Numbered from the stretch's first letter, positions 38,198-52,247 are shown. The stretch is DNA of 64,000 nt from Bubalus kerabau (GCF_029407905.1 NW_026577901.1:2480001-2544000), one strand, 5' to 3'. Notes: generated by a model from the letters alone, not told the origin. Numbers and translations: made by a program.

Positions 38198-39602
38198 ATG
38201 AGGCCGGTCTCACGAGGAAATTCGAGACGAGCCACGTGGGTGGGGCCACAGGCCGAACGCCCCCGATTCCCCGGTCCGCTCTTGAGAAGGACCCGAGGCC
38301 CGGACCCCTCTTCGAAGGCAACCCTGTGGGTGAAGGCACAACACGAAGGGGCACTGCCACCCCCGTGCATCGTCCGCAAAGACCCGCGGGTTCCACACAC
38401 AGCTCGACGAGGGGCCTGAGACCCCCCGAGCAACTCGAGAGGCCAGCGGGGTTCCCTTCCTCAGACAAGACGAGGCCTGACTCTCCTGTCCCAACTCTGC
38501 AGGGACCCTGCGGTCGGAGTCCGAAACGCAGAGGAAGCCTGAGGTGCCTGCCTCCCCTCGAGGTGAGGCCCTCTTCCGTTGCGCCAGACCCAGCGGAGTC
38601 CCGAGGGGCCCCGCCACCTCCACAGGATCCCTCGCCTCTCAGAGGCACCCTGGGAAGTTCCCTAAGGTCCCCGGCAGAAGGCGAGGGACACGAGGGTTTC
38701 CCGCCGCCCCCCGACAAAGACCTCGAGAGTCCTTCTTCAACGCGTCTCGAGGCCCTAGTCCCCTCCCGTGACTCGAGAGCCAGGACGCGCTCCCCCTCGC
38801 CACGCGCATGGAGACCTGACTTCCCTGGCGCCGCACGAGAGGCTCCCTGAGATCCTCGTCGTGCCTCGGGAGAAAACCCCCACGGGCGCCGCAGCTCGAG
38901 GAAACCCCTGAGACGCCCCCGTCCTCGCGAGCTGAGGGCCTTCTTTTCCTGCATGGCCTGGAGAGCAATCCCGGGTCCTCTCTCCAAACGGAAGAGGAGG
39001 CTGGACTCCCTTGAGGCCGCTCAGGGGGCTCCAAGAGACCCGCGTCGCGACTCGAGAGGAGAGCGCAGTCCTTGGCTTCCCCTCGAGACGAGGCCTGACT
39101 CCCCGGGGGAGCCTGGAATGCAACCCCGAGATCCCTGCCTTCCCTGGAGAGGAAAATTAGGTCCCGGACACACGCTTAGGTGAGGTCTCTTAGGCCCTGC
39201 AGTGACTCGGGCGCCACCCCCAGCTTTCCCTCGCAACCCGAGGGGAAGATTGGGCTTCCCAGGGCCAACCCAAGGGGAAGGCTGAGATCCCCGTCGTAAC
39301 TCGAGAATGCCGCCGCAACTCGAGAAAAACCACGTGGTTCCCACCGCTTGGCAAGATGAGGCCCTTGCCCGCGACGGCGTCTCAAGGGAAGTCCCCTGTT
39401 CCGCCCTGAAGGGCGAGACGGTCCCTGACAGCCTTCCTGCGACCCCCAAAAGTCCCCCGACACGCCGGGTTCCCCCGAGGGGAACACCGAGGGTCCCGGC
39501 ACCGCTTCCTCTGAGCCCCTTCTCCCCTCCTGATCGCGACAGGAGAGGCGATTCCCCTGCGTGGTCTGGAAGGGGTTCCCGGCCTTCCCGGCGCACCTCA
39601 GG
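38198..39602. repeat. Monomer B12, 1405 bp
   Basis: Carries X at 39,066; otherwise consensus. Confidence 0.95.
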
Positions 39603-41007
39603 ATGAGGCCGGTCTCACGAGGAAATTCGAGACGAGCCACGTGGGTGGGGCCACAGGCCGAACGCCCCCGATTCCCCGGTCCGCTCTTGAGAAGGACCCG
39701 AGGCCCGGACCCCTCTTCGAAGGCAACCCTGTGGGTGAAGGCACAACACGAAGGGGCACTGCCACCCCCGTGCATCGTCCGCAAAGACCCGCGGGTTCCA
39801 CACACAGCTCGACGAGGGGCCTGAGACCCCCCGAGCAACTCGAGAGGCCAGCGGGGTTCCCTTCCTCAGACAAGACGAGGCCTGACTCTCCTGTCCCAAC
39901 TCTGCAGGGACCCTGCGGTCGGAGTCCGAAACGCAGAGGAAGCCTGAGGTGCCTGCCTCCCCTCGAGGTGAGGCCCTCTTCCGTTGCGCCAGACCCAGCG
40001 GAGTCCCGAGGGGCCCCGCCACCTCCACAGGATCCCTCGCCTCTCAGAGGCACCCTGGGAAGTTCCCTAAGGTCCCCGGCAGAAGGCGAGGGACACGAGG
40101 GTTTCCCGCCGCCCCCCGACAAAGACCTCGAGAGTCCTTCTTCAACGCGTCTCGAGGCCCTAGTCCCCTCCCGTGACTCGAGAGCCAGGACGCGCTCCCC
40201 CTCGCCACGCGCATGGAGACCTGACTTCCCTGGCGCCGCACGAGAGGCTCCCTGAGATCCTCGTCGTGCCTCGGGAGAAAACCCCCACGGGCGCCGCAGC
40301 TCGAGGAAACCCCTGAGACGCCCCCGTCCTCGCGAGCTGAGGGCCTTCTTTTCCTGCATGGCCTGGAGAGCAATCCCGGGTCCTCTCTCCAAACGGAAGA
40401 GGAGGCTGGACTCCCTTGAGGCCGCTCAGGGGGCTCCAAGAGACCCGCGTCGCGACTCGAGAGGAGAGCGGAGTCCTTGGCTTCCCCTCGAGACGAGGCC
40501 TGACTCCCCGGGGGAGCCTGGAATGCAACCCCGAGATCCCTGCCTTCCCTGGAGAGGAAAATTAGGTCCCGGACACACGCTTAGGTGAGGTCTCTTAGGC
40601 CCTGCAGTGACTCGGGCGCCACCCCCAGCTTTCCCTCGCAACCCGAGGGGAAGATTGGGCTTCCCAGGGCCAACCCAAGGGGAAGGCTGAGATCCCCGTC
40701 GTAACTCGAGAATGCCGCCGCAACTCGAGAAAAACCACGTGGTTCCCACCGCTTGGCAAGATGAGGCCCTTGCCCGCGACGGCGTCTCAAGGGAAGTCCC
40801 CTGTTCCGCCCTGAAGGGCGAGACGGTCCCTGACAGCCTTCCTGCGACCCCCAAAAGTCCCCCGACACGCCGGGTTCCCCCGAGGGGAACACCGAGGGTC
40901 CCGGCACCGCTTCCTCTGAGCCCCTTCTCCCCTCCTGATCGCGACAGGAGAGGCGATTCCCCTGCGTGGTCTGGAAGGGGACCCCGGCCTTCCCGGCGCA
41001 CCTCAGG
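39603..41007. repeat. Monomer B13, 1405 bp
   Basis: Carries T near its end; otherwise consensus. Confidence 0.95.
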
Positions 41008-42412
41008 ATGAGGCCGGTCTCACGAGGAAATTCGAGACGAGCCACGTGGGTGGGGCCACAGGCCGAACGCCCCCGATTCCCCGGTCCGCTCTTGAGAAGG
41101 ACCCGAGGCCCGGACCCCTCTTCGAAGGCAACCCTGTGGGTGAAGGCACAACACGAAGGGGCACTGCCACCCCCGTGCATCGTCCGCAAAGACCCGCGGG
41201 TTCCACACACAGCTCGACGAGGGGCCTGAGACCCCCCGAGCAACTCGAGAGGCCAGCGGGGTTCCCTTCCTCAGACAAGACGAGGCCTGACTCTCCTGTC
41301 CCAACTCTGCAGGGACCCTGCGGTCGGAGTCCGAAACGCAGAGGAAGCCTGAGGTGCCTGCCTCCCCTCGAGGTGAGGCCCTCTTCCGTTGCGCCAGACC
41401 CAGCGGAGTCCCGAGGGGCCCCGCCACCTCCACAGGATCCCTCGCCTCTCAGAGGCACCCTGGGAAGTTCCCTAAGGTCCCCGGCAGAAGGCGAGGGACA
41501 CGAGGGTTTCCCGCCGCCCCCCGACAAAGACCTCGAGAGTCCTTCTTCAACGCGTCTCGAGGCCCTAGTCCCCTCCCGTGACTCGAGAGCCAGGACGCGC
41601 TCCCCCTCGCCACGCGCATGGAGACCTGACTTCCCTGGCGCCGCACGAGAGGCTCCCTGAGATCCTCGTCGTGCCTCGGGAGAAAACCCCCACGGGCGCC
41701 GCAGCTCGAGGAAACCCCTGAGACGCCCCCGTCCTCGCGAGCTGAGGGCCTTCTTTTCCTGCATGGCCTGGAGAGCAATCCCGGGTCCTCTCTCCAAACG
41801 GAAGAGGAGGCTGGACTCCCTTGAGGCCGCTCAGGGGGCTCCAAGAGACCCGCGTCGCGACTCGAGAGGAGAGCGCAGTCCTTGGCTTCCCCTCGAGACG
41901 AGGCCTGACTCCCCGGGGGAGCCTGGAATGCAACCCCGAGATCCCTGCCTTCCCTGGAGAGGAAAATTAGGTCCCGGACACACGCTTAGGTGAGGTCTCT
42001 TAGGCCCTGCAGTGACTCGAGCGCCACCCCCAGCTTTCCCTCGCAACCCGAGGGGAAGATTGGGCTTCCCAGGGCCAACCCAAGGGGAAGGCTGAGATCC
42101 CCGTCGTAACTCGAGAATGCCGCCGCAACTCGAGAAAAACCACGTGGTTCCCACCGCTTGGCAAGATGAGGCCCTTGCCCGCGACGGCGTCTCAAGGGAA
42201 GTCCCCTGTTCCGCCCTGAAGGGCGAGACGGTCCCTGACAGCCTTCCTGCGACCCCCAAAAGTCCCCCGACACGCCGGGTTCCCCCGAGGGGAACACCGA
42301 GGGTCCCGGCACCGCTTCCTCTGAGCCCCTTCTCCCCTCCTGATCGCGACAGGAGAGGCGATTCCCCTGCGTGGTCTGGAAGGGGTTCCCGGCCTTCCCG
42401 GCGCACCTCAGG
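41008..42412. repeat. Monomer B14, 1405 bp
   Basis: Carries X at 41,876 and E at 42,020. Confidence 0.95.
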
Positions 42413-43817
42413 ATGAGGCCGGTCTCACGAGGAAATTCGAGACGAGCCACGTGGGTGGGGCCACAGGCCGAACGCCCCCGATTCCCCGGTCCGCTCTTGA
42501 GAAGGACCCGAGGCCCGGACCCCTCTTCGAAGGCAACCCTGTGGGTGAAGGCACAACACGAAGGGGCACTGCCACCCCCGTGCATCGTCCGCAAAGACCC
42601 GCGGGTTCCACACACAGCTCGACGAGGGGCCTGAGACCCCCCGAGCAACTCGAGAGGCCAGCGGGGTTCCCTTCCTCAGACAAGACGAGGCCTGACTCTC
42701 CTGTCCCAACTCTGCAGGGACCCTGCGGTCGGAGTCCGAAACGCAGAGGAAGCCTGAGGTGCCTGCCTCCCCTCGAGGTGAGGCCCTCTTCCGTTGCGCC
42801 AGACCCAGCGGAGTCCCGAGGGGCCCCGCCACCTCCACAGGATCCCTCGCCTCTCAGAGGCACCCTGGGAAGTTCCCTAAGGTCCCCGGCAGAAGGCGAG
42901 GGACACGAGGGTTTCCCGCCGCCCCCCGACAAAGACCTCGAGAGTCCTTCTTCAACGCGTCTCGAGGCCCTAGTCCCCTCCCGTGACTCGAGAGCCAGGA
43001 CGCGCTCCCCCTCGCCACGCGCATGGAGACCTGACTTCCCTGGCGCCGCACGAGAGGCTCCCTGAGATCCTCGTCGTGCCTCGGGAGAAAACCCCCACGG
43101 GCGCCGCAGCTCGAGGAAACCCCTGAGACGCCCCCGTCCTCGCGAGCTGAGGGCCTTCTTTTCCTGCATGGCCTGGAGAGCAATCCCGGGTCCTCTCTCC
43201 AAACGGAAGAGGAGGCTGGACTCCCTTGAGGCCGCTCAGGGGGCTCCAAGAGACCCGCGTCGCGACTCGAGAGGAGAGCGCAGTCCTTGGCTTCCCCTCG
43301 AGACGAGGCCTGACTCCCCGGGGGAGCCTGGAATGCAACCCCGAGATCCCTGCCTTCCCTGGAGAGGAAAATTAGGTCCCGGACACACGCTTAGGTGAGG
43401 TCTCTTAGGCCCTGCAGTGACTCGGGCGCCACCCCCAGCTTTCCCTCGCAACCCGAGGGGAAGATTGGGCTTCCCAGGGCCAACCCAAGGGGAAGGCTGA
43501 GATCCCCGTCGTAACTCGAGAATGCCGCCGCAACTCGAGAAAAACCACGTGGTTCCCACCGCTTGGCAAGATGAGGCCCTTGCCCGCGACGGCGTCTCAA
43601 GGGAAGTCCCCTGTTCCGCCCTGAAGGGCGAGACGGTCCCTGACAGCCTTCCTGCGACCCCCAAAAGTCCCCCGACACGCCGGGTTCCCCCGAGGGGAAC
43701 ACCGAGGGTCCCGGCACCGCTTCCTCTGAGCCCCTTCTCCCCTCCTGATCGCGACAGGAGAGGCGATTCCCCTGCGTGGTCTGGAAGGGGTTCCCGGCCT
43801 TCCCGGCGCACCTCAGG
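42413..43817. repeat. Monomer B15, 1405 bp
   Basis: Carries X at 43,281; otherwise consensus. Confidence 0.95.
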
Positions 43818-45222
43818 ATGAGGCCGGTCTCACGAGGAAATTCGAGACGAGCCACGTGGGTGGGGCCACAGGCCGAACGCCCCCGATTCCCCGGTCCGCT
43901 CTTGAGAAGGACCCGAGGCCCGGACCCCTCTTCGAAGGCAACCCTGTGGGTGAAGGCACAACACGAAGGGGCACTGCCACCCCCGTGCATCGTCCGCAAA
44001 GACCCGCGGGTTCCACACACAGCTCGACGAGGGGCCTGAGACCCCCCGAGCAACTCGAGAGGCCAGCGGGGTTCCCTTCCTCAGACAAGACGAGGCCTGA
44101 CTCTCCTGTCCCAACTCTGCAGGGACCCTGCGGTCGGAGTCCGAAACGCAGAGGAAGCCTGAGGTGCCTGCCTCCCCTCGAGGTGAGGCCCTCTTCCGTT
44201 GCGCCAGACCCAGCGGAGTCCCGAGGGGCCCCGCCACCTCCACAGGATCCCTCGCCTCTCAGAGGCACCCTGGGAAGTTCCCTAAGGTCCCCGGCAGAAG
44301 GCGAGGGACACGAGGGTTTCCCGCCGCCCCCCGACAAAGACCTCGAGAGTCCTTCTTCAACGCGTCTCGAGGCCCTAGTCCCCTCCCGTGACTCGAGAGC
44401 CAGGACGCGCTCCCCCTCGCCACGCGCATGGAGACCTGACTTCCCTGGCGCCGCACGAGAGGCTCCCTGAGATCCTCGTCGTGCCTCGGGAGAAAACCCC
44501 CACGGGCGCCGCAGCTCGAGGAAACCCCTGAGACGCCCCCGTCCTCGCGAGCTGAGGGCCTTCTTTTCCTGCATGGCCTGGAGAGCAATCCCGGGTCCTC
44601 TCTCCAAACGGAAGAGGAGGCTGGACTCCCTTGAGGCCGCTCAGGGGGCTCCAAGAGACCCGCGTCGCGACTCGAGAGGAGAGCGGAGTCCTTGGCTTCC
44701 CCTCGAGACGAGGCCTGACTCCCCGGGGGAGCCTGGAATGCAACCCCGAGATCCCTGCCTTCCCTGGAGAGGAAAATTAGGTCCCGGACACACGCTTAGG
44801 TGAGGTCTCTTAGGCCCTGCAGTGACTCGAGCGCCACCCCCAGCTTTCCCTCGCAACCCGAGGGGAAGATTGGGCTTCCCAGGGCCAACCCAAGGGGAAG
44901 GCTGAGATCCCCGTCGTAACTCGAGAATGCCGCCACAACTCGAGAAAAACCACGTGGTTCCCACCGCTTGGCAAGATGAGGCCCTTGCCCGCGACGGCGT
45001 CTCAAGGGAAGTCCCCTGTTATGCCCTGAAGGGCGAGACGGTCCCTGACAGCCTTCCTGCGACCCCCAAAAGTCCCCCGACACGCCGGGTTCCCCCGAGG
45101 GGAACACCGAGGGTCCCGGCACCGCTTCCTCTGAGCCCCTTCTCCCCTCCTGATCGCGACAGGAGAGGCGATTCCCCTGCGTGGTCTGGAAGGGGTTCCC
45201 GGCCTTCCCGGCGCACCTCAGG
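43818..45222. repeat. Monomer B16, 1405 bp
   Basis: Carries E at 44,830 and F at 45,021. Private 'ccgccacaactcg' near 44,931. Confidence 0.95.
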
Positions 45223-46627
45223 ATGAGGCCGGTCTCACGAGGAAATTCGAGACGAGCCACGTGGGTGGGGCCACAGGCCGAACGCCCCCGATTCCCCGGT
45301 CCGCTCTTGAGAAGGACCCGAGGCCCGGACCCCTCTTCGAAGGCAACCCTGTGGGTGAAGGCACAACACGAAGGGGCACTGCCACCCCCGTGCATCGTCC
45401 GCAAAGACCCGCGGGTTCCACACACAGCTCGACGAGGGGCCTGAGACCCCCCGAGCAACTCGAGAGGCCAGCGGGGTTCCCTTCCTCAGACAAGACGAGG
45501 CCTGACTCTCCTGTCCCAACTCTGCAGGGACCCTGCGGTCGGAGTCCCAAAGGCAGAGGAAGCCTGAGGTGCCTGCCTCCCCTCGAGGTGAGGCCCTCTT
45601 CCATTGCGCCAGACCCAGCGGAGTCCCGAGGGGCCCCGCCACCTCCACAGGATCCCTCGCCTCTCAGAGGCACCCTGGGAAGTTCCCTAAGGTCCCCGGC
45701 AGAAGGCGAGGGACACGAGGGTTTCCCGCCGCCCCCCGACAAAGACCTCGAGAGTCCTTCTTCAACGCGTCTCGAGGCCCTAGTCCCCTCCCGTGACTCG
45801 AGAGCCAGGACGCGCTCCCCCTCGCCACGCGCATGGAGACCTGACTTCCCTGGCGCCGCACGAGAGGCTCCCTGAGATCCTCGTCGTGCCTCGGGAGAAA
45901 ACCCCCACGGGCGCCGCAGCTCGAGGAAACCCCTGAGACGCCCCCGTCCTCGCGAGCTGAGGGCCTTCTTTTCCTGCATGGCCTGGAGAGCAATCCCGGG
46001 TCCTCTCTCCAAACGGAAGAGGAGGCTGGACTCCCTTGAGGCCGCTCAGGGGGCTCCAAGAGACCCGCGTCGCGACTCGAGAGGAGAGCGGAGTCCTTGG
46101 CTTCCCCTCGAGACGAGGCCTGACTCCCCGGGGGAGCCTGGAATGCAACCCCGAGATCCCTGCCTTCCCTGGAGAGGAAAATTAGGTCCCGGACACACGC
46201 TTAGGTGAGGTCTCTTAGGCCCTGCAGTGACTCGGGCGCCACCCCCAGCTTTCCCTCGCAACCCGAGGGGAAGATTGGGCTTCCCAGGGCCAACCCAAGG
46301 GGAAGGCTGAGATCCCCGTCGTAACTCGAGAATGCCGCCGCAACTCGAGAAAAACCACGTGGTTCCCACCGCTTGGCAAGATGAGGCCCTTGCCCGCGAC
46401 GGCGTCTCAAGGGAAGTCCCCTGTTCCGCCCTGAAGGGCGAGACGGTCCCTGACAGCCTTCCTGCGACCCCCAAAAGTCCCCCGACACGCCGGGTTCCCC
46501 CGAGGGGAACACCGAGGGTCCCGGCACCGCTTCCTCTGAGCCCCTTCTCCCCTCCTGATCGCGACAGGAGAGGCGATTCCCCTGCGTGGTCTGGAAGGGG
46601 TTCCCGGCCTTCCCGGCGCACCTCAGG
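45223..46627. repeat. Monomer B17, 1405 bp
   Basis: Carries 'gaaaggcag'-type C-to-G at 45,552 (as B9), a private G-to-C at 45,548 and G at 45,603 (as B10). Confidence 0.95.
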
Positions 46628-48032
46628 ATGAGGCCGGTCTCACGAGGAAATTCGAGACGAGCCACGTGGGTGGGGCCACAGGCCGAACGCCCCCGATTCC
46701 CCGGTCCGCTCTTGAGAAGGACCCGAGGCCCGGACCCCTCTTCGAAGGCAACCCTGTGGGTGAAGGCACAACACGAAGGGGCACTGCCACCCCCGTGCAT
46801 CGTCCGCAAAGACCCGCGGGTTCCACACACAGCTCGACGAGGGGCCTGAGACCCCCCGAGCAACTCGAGAGGCCAGCGGGGTTCCCTTCCTCAGACAAGA
46901 CGAGGCCTGACTCTCCTGTCCCAACTCTGCAGGGACCCTGCGGTCGGAGTCCGAAACGCAGAGGAAGCCTGAGGTGCCTGCCTCCCCTCGAGGTGAGGCC
47001 CTCTTCCGTTGCGCCAGACCCAGCGGAGTCCCGAGGGGTCCCGCCACCTCCACAGGATCCCTCGCCTCTCAGAGGCACCCTGGGAAGTTCCCTAAGGTCC
47101 CCGGCAGAAGGCGAGGGACACGAGGGTTTCCCGCCGCCCCCCGACAAAGACCTCGAGAGTCCTTCTTCAACGCGTCTCGAGGCCCTAGTCCCCTCCCGTG
47201 ACTCGAGAGCCAGGACGCGCTCCCCCTCGCCACGCGCATGGAGACCTGACTTCCCTGGCGCCGCACGAGAGGCTCCCTGAGATCCTCGTCGTGCCTCGGG
47301 AGAAAACCCCCACGGGCGCCGCAGCTCGAGGAAACCCCTGAGACGCCCCCGTCCTCGCGAGCTGAGGGCCTTCTTTTCCTGCATGGCCTGGAGAGCAATC
47401 CCGGGTCCTCTCTCCAAACGGAAGAGGAGGCTGGACTCCCTTGAGGCCGCTCAGGGGGCTCCAAGAGACCCGCGTCGCGACTCGAGAGGAGAGCGGAGTC
47501 CTTGGCTTCCCCTCGAGACGAGGCCTGACTCCCCGGGGGAGCCTGGAATGCAACCCCGAGATCCCTGCCTTCCCTGGAGAGGAAAATTAGGTCCCGGACA
47601 CACGCTTAGGTGAGGTCTCTTAGGCCCTGCAGTGACTCGGGCGCCACCCCCAGCTTTCCCTCGCAACCCGAGGGGAAGATTGGGCTTCCCAGGGCCAACC
47701 CAAGGGGAAGGCTGAGATCCCCGTCGTAACTCGAGAATGCCGCCGCAACTCGAGAAAAACCACGTGGTTCCCACCGCTTGGCAAGATGAGGCCCTTGCCC
47801 GCGACGGCGTCTCAAGGGAAGTCCCCTGTTCCGCCCTGAAGGGCGAGACGGTCCCTGACAGCCTTCCTGCGACCCCCAAAAGTCCCCCGACACGCCGGGT
47901 TCCCCCGAGGGGAACACCGAGGGTCCCGGCACCGCTTCCTCTGAGCCCCTTCTCCCCTCCTGATCGCGACAGGAGAGGCGATTCCCCTGCGTGGTCTGGA
48001 AGGGGTCCCCGGCCTTCCCGGCGCACCTCAGG
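46628..48032. repeat. Monomer B18, 1405 bp
   Basis: Carries S near its end. Private 'gaggggtcccgcc' near 47,034. Confidence 0.95.
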
Positions 48033-49437
48033 ATGAGGCCGGTCTCACGAGGAAATTCGAGACGAGCCACGTGGGTGGGGCCACAGGCCGAACGCCCCCG
48101 ATTCCCCGGTCCGCTCTTGAGAAGGACCCGAGGCCCGGACCCCTCTTCGAAGGCAACCCTGTGGGTGAAGGCACAACACGAAGGGGCACTGCCACCCCCG
48201 TGCATCGTCCGCAAAGACCCGCGGGTTCCACACACAGCTCGACGAGGGGCCTGAGACCCCCCGAGCAACTCGAGAGGCCAGCGGGGTTCCCTTCCTCAGA
48301 CAAGACGAGGCCTGACTCTCCTGTCCCAACTCTGCAGGGACCCTGCGGTCGGAGTCCGAAACGCAGAGGAAGCCTGAGGTGCCTGCCTCCCCTCGAGGTG
48401 AGGCCCTCTTCCGTTGCGCCAGACCCAGCGGAGTCCCGAGGGGCCCCGCCACCTCCACAGGATCCCTCGCCTCTCAGAGGCACCCTGGGAAGTTCCCTAA
48501 GGTCCCCGGCAGAAGGCGAGGGACACGAGGGTTTCCCGCCGCGCCCCGACAAAGACCTCGAGAGTCCTTCTTCAACGCGTCTCGAGGCCCTAGTCCCCTC
48601 CCGTGACTCGAGAGCCAGGACGCGCTCCCCCTCGCCACGCGCATGGAGACCTGACTTCCCTGGCGCCGCACGAGAGGCTCCCTGAGATCCTCGTCGTGCC
48701 TCGGGAGAAAACCCCCACGGGCGCCGCAGCTCGAGGAAACCCCTGAGACGCCCCCGTCCTCGCGAGCTGAGGGCCTTCTTTTCCTGCATGGCCTGGAGAG
48801 CAATCCCGGGTCCTCTCTCCAAACGGAAGAGGAGGCTGGACTCCCTTGAGGCCGCTCAGGGGGCTCCAAGAGACCCGCGTCGCGACTCGAGAGGAGAGCG
48901 GAGTCCTTGGCTTCCCCTCGAGACGAGGCCTGACTCCCCGGGGGAGCCTGGAATGCAACCCCGAGATCCCTGCCTTCCCTGGAGAGGAAAATTAGGTCCC
49001 GGACACACGCTTAGGTGAGGTCTCTTAGGCCCTGCAGTGACTCGGGCGCCACCCCCAGCTTTCCCTTGCAACCCGAGGGGAAGATTGGGCTTCCCAGGGC
49101 CAACCCAAGGGGAAAGCTGAGATCCCCGTCGTAACTCGAGAATGCCGCCGCAACTCGAGAAAAACCACGTGGTTCCCACCGCTTGGCAAGATGAGGCCCT
49201 TGCCCGCGACGGCGTCTCAAGGGAAGTCCCCTGTTCCGCCCTGAAGGGCGAGACGGTCCCTGACAGCCTTCCTGCGACCCCCAAAAGTCCCCCGACACGC
49301 CGGGTTCCCCCGAGGGGAACACCGAGGGTCCCGGCACCGCTTCCTCTGAGCCCCTTCTCCCCTCCTGATCGCGACAGGAGAGGCGATTCCCCTGCGTGGT
49401 CTGGAAGGGGTTCCCGGCCTTCCCGGCGCACCTCAGG
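48033..49437. repeat. Monomer B19, 1405 bp
   Basis: Carries R and D. First half of a duplicated two-unit block. Confidence 0.95.
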
Positions 49438-50842
49438 ATGAGGCCGGTCTCACGAGGAAATTCGAGACGAGCCACGTGGGTGGGGCCACAGGCCGAACGC
49501 CCCCGATTCCCCGGTCCGCTCTTGAGAAGGACCCGAGGCCCGGACCCCTCTTCGAAGGCAACCCTGTGGGTGAAGGCACAACACGAAGGGGCACTGCCAC
49601 CCCCGTGCATCGTCCGCAAAGACCCGCGGGTTCCACACACAGCTCGACGAGGGGCCTGAGACCCCCCGAGCAACTCGAGAGGCCAGCGGGGTTCCCTTCC
49701 TCAGACAAGACGAGGCCTGACTCTCCTGTCCCAACTCTGCAGGGACCCTGCGGTCGGAGTCCGAAACGCAGAGGAAGCCTGAGGTGCCTGCCTCCCCTCG
49801 AGGTGAGGCCCTCTTCCGTTGCGCCAGACCCAGCGGAGTCCCGAGGGGCCCCGCCACCTCCACAGGATCCCTCGCCTCTCAGAGGCACCCTGGGAAGTTC
49901 CCTAAGGTCCCCGGCAGAAGGCGAGGGACACGAGGGTTTCCCGCCGCCCCCCGACAAAGACCTCGAGAGTCCTTCTTCAACGCGTCTCGAGGCCCTAGTC
50001 CCCTCCCGTGACTCGAGAGCCAGGACGCGCTCCCCCTCGCCACGCGCATGGAGACCTGACTTCCCTGGCGCCGCACGAGAGGCTCCCTGAGATCCTCGTC
50101 GTGCCTCGGGAGAAAACCCCCACGGGCGCCGCAGCTCGAGGAAACCCCTGAGACGCCCCCGTCCTCGCGAGCTGAGGGCCTTCTTTTCCTGCATGGCCTG
50201 GAGAGCAATCCCGGGTCCTCTCTCCAAACGGAAGAGGAGGCTGGACTCCCTTGAGGCCGCTCAGGGGGCTCCAAGAGACCCGCGTCGCGACTCGAGAGGA
50301 GAGCGCAGTCCTTGGCTTCCCCTCGAGACGAGGCCTGACTCCCCGGGGGAGCCTGGAATGCAACCCCGAGATCCCTGCCTTCCCTGGAGAGGAAAATTAG
50401 GTCCCGGACACACGCTTAGGTGAGGTCTCTTAGGCCCTGCAGTGACTCGGGCGCCACCCCCAGCTTTCCCTCGCAACCCGAGGGGAAGATTGGGCTTCCC
50501 AGGGCCAACCCAAGGGGAAGGCTGAGATCCCCGTCGTAACTCGAGAATGCCGCCGCAACTCGAGAAAAACCACGTGGTTCCCACCGCTTGGCAAGATGAG
50601 GCCCTTGCCCGCGACGGCGTCTCAAGGGAAGTCCCCTGTTCCGCCCTGAAGGGCGAGACGGTCCCTGACAGCCTTCCTGCGACCCCCAAAAGTCCCCCGA
50701 CACGCCGGGTTCCCCCGAGGGGAACACCGAGGGTCCCGGCACCGCTTCCTCTGAGCCCCTTCTCCCCTCCTGATCGCGACAGGAGAGGCGATTCCCCTGC
50801 GTGGTCTGGAAGGGGTCCCCGGCCTTCCCGGCGCACCTCAGG
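49438..50842. repeat. Monomer B20, 1405 bp
   Basis: Carries X at 50,306 and S near its end. Confidence 0.95.
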
Positions 50843-52247
50843 ATGAGGCCGGTCTCACGAGGAAATTCGAGACGAGCCACGTGGGTGGGGCCACAGGCCG
50901 AACGCCCCCGATTCCCCGGTCCGCTCTTGAGAAGGACCCGAGGCCCGGACCCCTCTTCGAAGGCAACCCTGTGGGTGAAGGCACAACACGAAGGGGCACT
51001 GCCACCCCCGTGCATCGTCCGCAAAGACCCGCGGGTTCCACACACAGCTCGACGAGGGGCCTGAGACCCCCCGAGCAACTCGAGAGGCCAGCGGGGTTCC
51101 CTTCCTCAGACAAGACGAGGCCTGACTCTCCTGTCCCAACTCTGCAGGGACCCTGCGGTCGGAGTCCGAAACGCAGAGGAAGCCTGAGGTGCCTGCCTCC
51201 CCTCGAGGTGAGGCCCTCTTCCGTTGCGCCAGACCCAGCGGAGTCCCGAGGGGCCCCGCCACCTCCACAGGATCCCTCGCCTCTCAGAGGCACCCTGGGA
51301 AGTTCCCTAAGGTCCCCGGCAGAAGGCGAGGGACACGAGGGTTTCCCGCCGCGCCCCGACAAAGACCTCGAGAGTCCTTCTTCAACGCGTCTCGAGGCCC
51401 TAGTCCCCTCCCGTGACTCGAGAGCCAGGACGCGCTCCCCCTCGCCACGCGCATGGAGACCTGACTTCCCTGGCGCCGCACGAGAGGCTCCCTGAGATCC
51501 TCGTCGTGCCTCGGGAGAAAACCCCCACGGGCGCCGCAGCTCGAGGAAACCCCTGAGACGCCCCCGTCCTCGCGAGCTGAGGGCCTTCTTTTCCTGCATG
51601 GCCTGGAGAGCAATCCCGGGTCCTCTCTCCAAACGGAAGAGGAGGCTGGACTCCCTTGAGGCCGCTCAGGGGGCTCCAAGAGACCCGCGTCGCGACTCGA
51701 GAGGAGAGCGGAGTCCTTGGCTTCCCCTCGAGACGAGGCCTGACTCCCCGGGGGAGCCTGGAATGCAACCCCGAGATCCCTGCCTTCCCTGGAGAGGAAA
51801 ATTAGGTCCCGGACACACGCTTAGGTGAGGTCTCTTAGGCCCTGCAGTGACTCGGGCGCCACCCCCAGCTTTCCCTTGCAACCCGAGGGGAAGATTGGGC
51901 TTCCCAGGGCCAACCCAAGGGGAAAGCTGAGATCCCCGTCGTAACTCGAGAATGCCGCCGCAACTCGAGAAAAACCACGTGGTTCCCACCGCTTGGCAAG
52001 ATGAGGCCCTTGCCCGCGACGGCGTCTCAAGGGAAGTCCCCTGTTCCGCCCTGAAGGGCGAGACGGTCCCTGACAGCCTTCCTGCGACCCCCAAAAGTCC
52101 CCCGACACGCCGGGTTCCCCCGAGGGGAACACCGAGGGTCCCGGCACCGCTTCCTCTGAGCCCCTTCTCCCCTCCTGATCGCGACAGGAGAGGCGATTCC
52201 CCTGCGTGGTCTGGAAGGGGTTCCCGGCCTTCCCGGCGCACCTCAGG
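50843..52247. repeat. Monomer B21, 1405 bp
   Basis: Carries R and D; I see no difference from B19. Confidence 0.95.
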
